The position numbers and the translations under genes were made by a program. The notes below the pieces were generated by a model. That model saw only the letters and a list, made by a program, of their open reading frames with translations, had not been told where the DNA came from and did no database searches. 5,303 nt of DNA from JBKHBQ01 sp046542305. GTDB lineage: Bacteria > Bacteroidota > Bacteroidia > Bacteroidales > 4484-276. The stretch is from assembly GCA_046542305.1 (NCBI GenBank), contig JBKHBQ010000268.1, forward strand, positions 1-5,303, written 5' to 3'. Every line of letters begins with the position of its first letter. The stretch's first letter is position 1. Below are positions 4,150 through 5,303 of this stretch, one piece after another.

Positions 4150-5303
4150 ATGAAAAATATAACTTTACTCTTCACAGCAATCCTCATGAGCCTCTCTCTG
4201 CTGGCTCAGGTGCCTCAGGGCATCAATTACCAAACCGTAATCCGCGATGGCGCCGGCGACATCCTGCCCGATGCGGACATCCACCTGCAAATAACCATCC
4301 GCTCGGGTGCACCCGATGGCGCGGTGGTTTACCAGGAAACCCACCAAGCCACCACCAATGCCTTTGGGCTGGTGAACCTGGTGATTGGCAACGGCAACGT
4401 GCAAAGCGGCATCTTTGCCGACATCAGTTGGGGCGGTGGCGACAAGTACCTCGAAACCGCCATCGACCTTGACGGCAATGGCAACTACACCGTTTTGGGC
4501 GTAACCCAGTTTCTGAGCGTACCATATGCTGTCTTTTCTCAAAAAGCCGCCGCTGTACAAGATGGCGCCAATCCCGGCGAAATGCTTTACTGGAACGGCG
4601 AAGACTGGGTAGCCATTCCTCCCGGCGAACATGATCAAACGCTGCGTTTGTGCAACGGCGTTCCTACCTGGGGCATATGTATTTACAATTTGGCTTTAAT
4701 TGCCGACCCCGCCGGCGCCGGAACAGTAACCGGTGCAGGACAGTACGAAGCCGGCCAGCAGGTAAACATCACTGCTGAGGCCAACGAAGGCTGGGAATTT
4801 GTACACTGGACAGATGATGATGGTGTTGTAAGCGAGGTGGCAAATTTCACCTTTACCATGCCTGCCGAAGATGTAACCCTTACGGCAAATTTTATTGAAG
4901 ATCCGGGTGGTTTTAATTGCGGAGATCCGCTGATTGATGTTCGCGACGGCCAATCCTACGCCACCGTGCAAATCGGCGACCAATGCTGGATGGCCGAAAA
5001 CCTGAATCTCGGAGAAAGAATTGATGGCAGCGAAGAAATGGCAGACAATGGCATCATTGAAAAATACTGCTATGACGATGATCCTGCAAATTGTGAAACC
5101 TATGGCGGACTCTACCAATGGAATGAAATGATGCAGTACAATACCGCAGGCTCGCAGGGTATTTGCCCGGAGGGGTGGAGTGTTCCCACTGATGAAGAAT
5201 GGAAAACACTGGAGGGCACCGTGGACAGCCAATACCCGGTGGGCGATCCCATTTGGGATAATACAGACTTTCGTGGTTTCGATGTGGGCCTCAACCTGAA
5301 ATC
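4150..5303 (+). CDS. FISUMP domain-containing secreted protein, 3' end outside the window
   Basis: The frame is open from ATG at 4150 to the right edge, giving 384 codons plus two bases. Residues 1-19 are a Sec signal peptide (MKNITLLFTAILMSLSLLA, then QVPQG). There is no lipobox cysteine. Residues 22-133 form the N-terminal domain common in Bacteroidota tail-fibre-like secreted proteins (PQGINYQTVIRDGAGDIL, VYQETHQATTNAFGLVNLVIG, FLSVPYAVFSQKA). Residues 142-180 form a linker. Residues 186-248 match the divergent InlB B-repeat type: AGTVTGAGQYEAGQQVNITA, then GWEFVHWTDDDG and FTMPAEDVTLTANF. From about 257 the FISUMP (Fibrobacter succinogenes major paralogous) domain begins: DVRDGQSYATVQIGDQCWMAENLNLG, YGGLYQWNEMM and ICPEGWSVPTDEEWKTLE, all diagnostic. 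The domain is cut by the window edge, so any C-terminal anchor is unseen. The role is unknown; an envelope or extracellular binding function is inferred. The leader is AT-rich with no Shine-Dalgarno site, and I find no convincing promoter in the 70 bp upstream. Confidence 0.9.
   Translation, partial: MKNITLLFTAILMSLSLLAQVPQGINYQTVIRDGAGDILPDADIHLQITIRSGAPDGAVVYQETHQATTNAFGLVNLVIGNGNVQSGIFADISWGGGDKYLETAIDLDGNGNYTVLGVTQFLSVPYAVFSQKAAAVQDGANPGEMLYWNGEDWVAIPPGEHDQTLRLCNGVPTWGICIYNLALIADPAGAGTVTGAGQYEAGQQVNITAEANEGWEFVHWTDDDGVVSEVANFTFTMPAEDVTLTANFIEDPGGFNCGDPLIDVRDGQSYATVQIGDQCWMAENLNLGERIDGSEEMADNGIIEKYCYDDDPANCETYGGLYQWNEMMQYNTAGSQGICPEGWSVPTDEEWKTLEGTVDSQYPVGDPIWDNTDFRGFDVGLNLK

Noticed and set aside
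4165..5294. Long minus-strand frames (157, 178 and 60 codons) opposite the FISUMP gene
   Set aside because: The plus-strand frame carries a signal peptide and diagnostic InlB-type and FISUMP motifs throughout, so the opposite frames are shadows.

Overview
The window looks like chromosomal DNA of a Bacteroidota species. The evidence is a secreted protein with a type IX secretion (T9SS) type A sorting domain, a FISUMP-type surface protein, a Bacteroidota-type promoter (TTG, 20 bp, TATATTTG) ahead of the T9SS gene, and mostly leaders without a Shine-Dalgarno site. No replication, phage, transposase, defence or CRISPR gene is visible.

Layout. The left half carries two minus-strand genes. The one nearest the left edge (15-803) is a stand-alone acyltransferase related to the E2 catalytic domain of 2-oxoacid dehydrogenases. 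It lacks lipoyl and subunit-binding domains. The second (1269-2084) encodes an exported protein that I read as two successive thioredoxin-like folds without CXXC motifs, followed by a Ser/Gly/Cys-rich tail. Between them (804-1268) lies a repeat-rich spacer. It holds an 8-bp direct repeat (865-912) and a roughly 220-bp nested array of 24/25-bp units built on AATTAC (1040-1259).

A 456-bp divergent intergenic region (2085-2540) separates the minus-strand genes from two plus-strand genes. It holds a weak minus-strand promoter box, a 12-bp palindrome and a good plus-strand promoter. The first plus-strand gene (2541-3914) is a complete 457-residue T9SS cargo protein with a duplicated GW/NT module and a T9SS anchor. 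The second (4150 to beyond the right edge) is the first 384 residues of a secreted protein with a Bacteroidota tail-fibre-like N-terminal domain, an InlB-type repeat and the start of a FISUMP domain. The 235 bp between them contains a possible terminator inside a string of short hairpins (3939-4078) that resembles a decayed dispersed intergenic repeat.

How the genes relate. The two plus-strand genes both encode envelope or extracellular proteins and may belong to the same surface repertoire, but the hairpin element between them argues against simple co-transcription. The two minus-strand genes show no obvious shared pathway, and the repeat array plus a candidate promoter separate them. I do not see a convincing new multi-gene system. 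The least explained parts are the nested repeat array, the hairpin element and the double thioredoxin-like protein with its cysteine tail.
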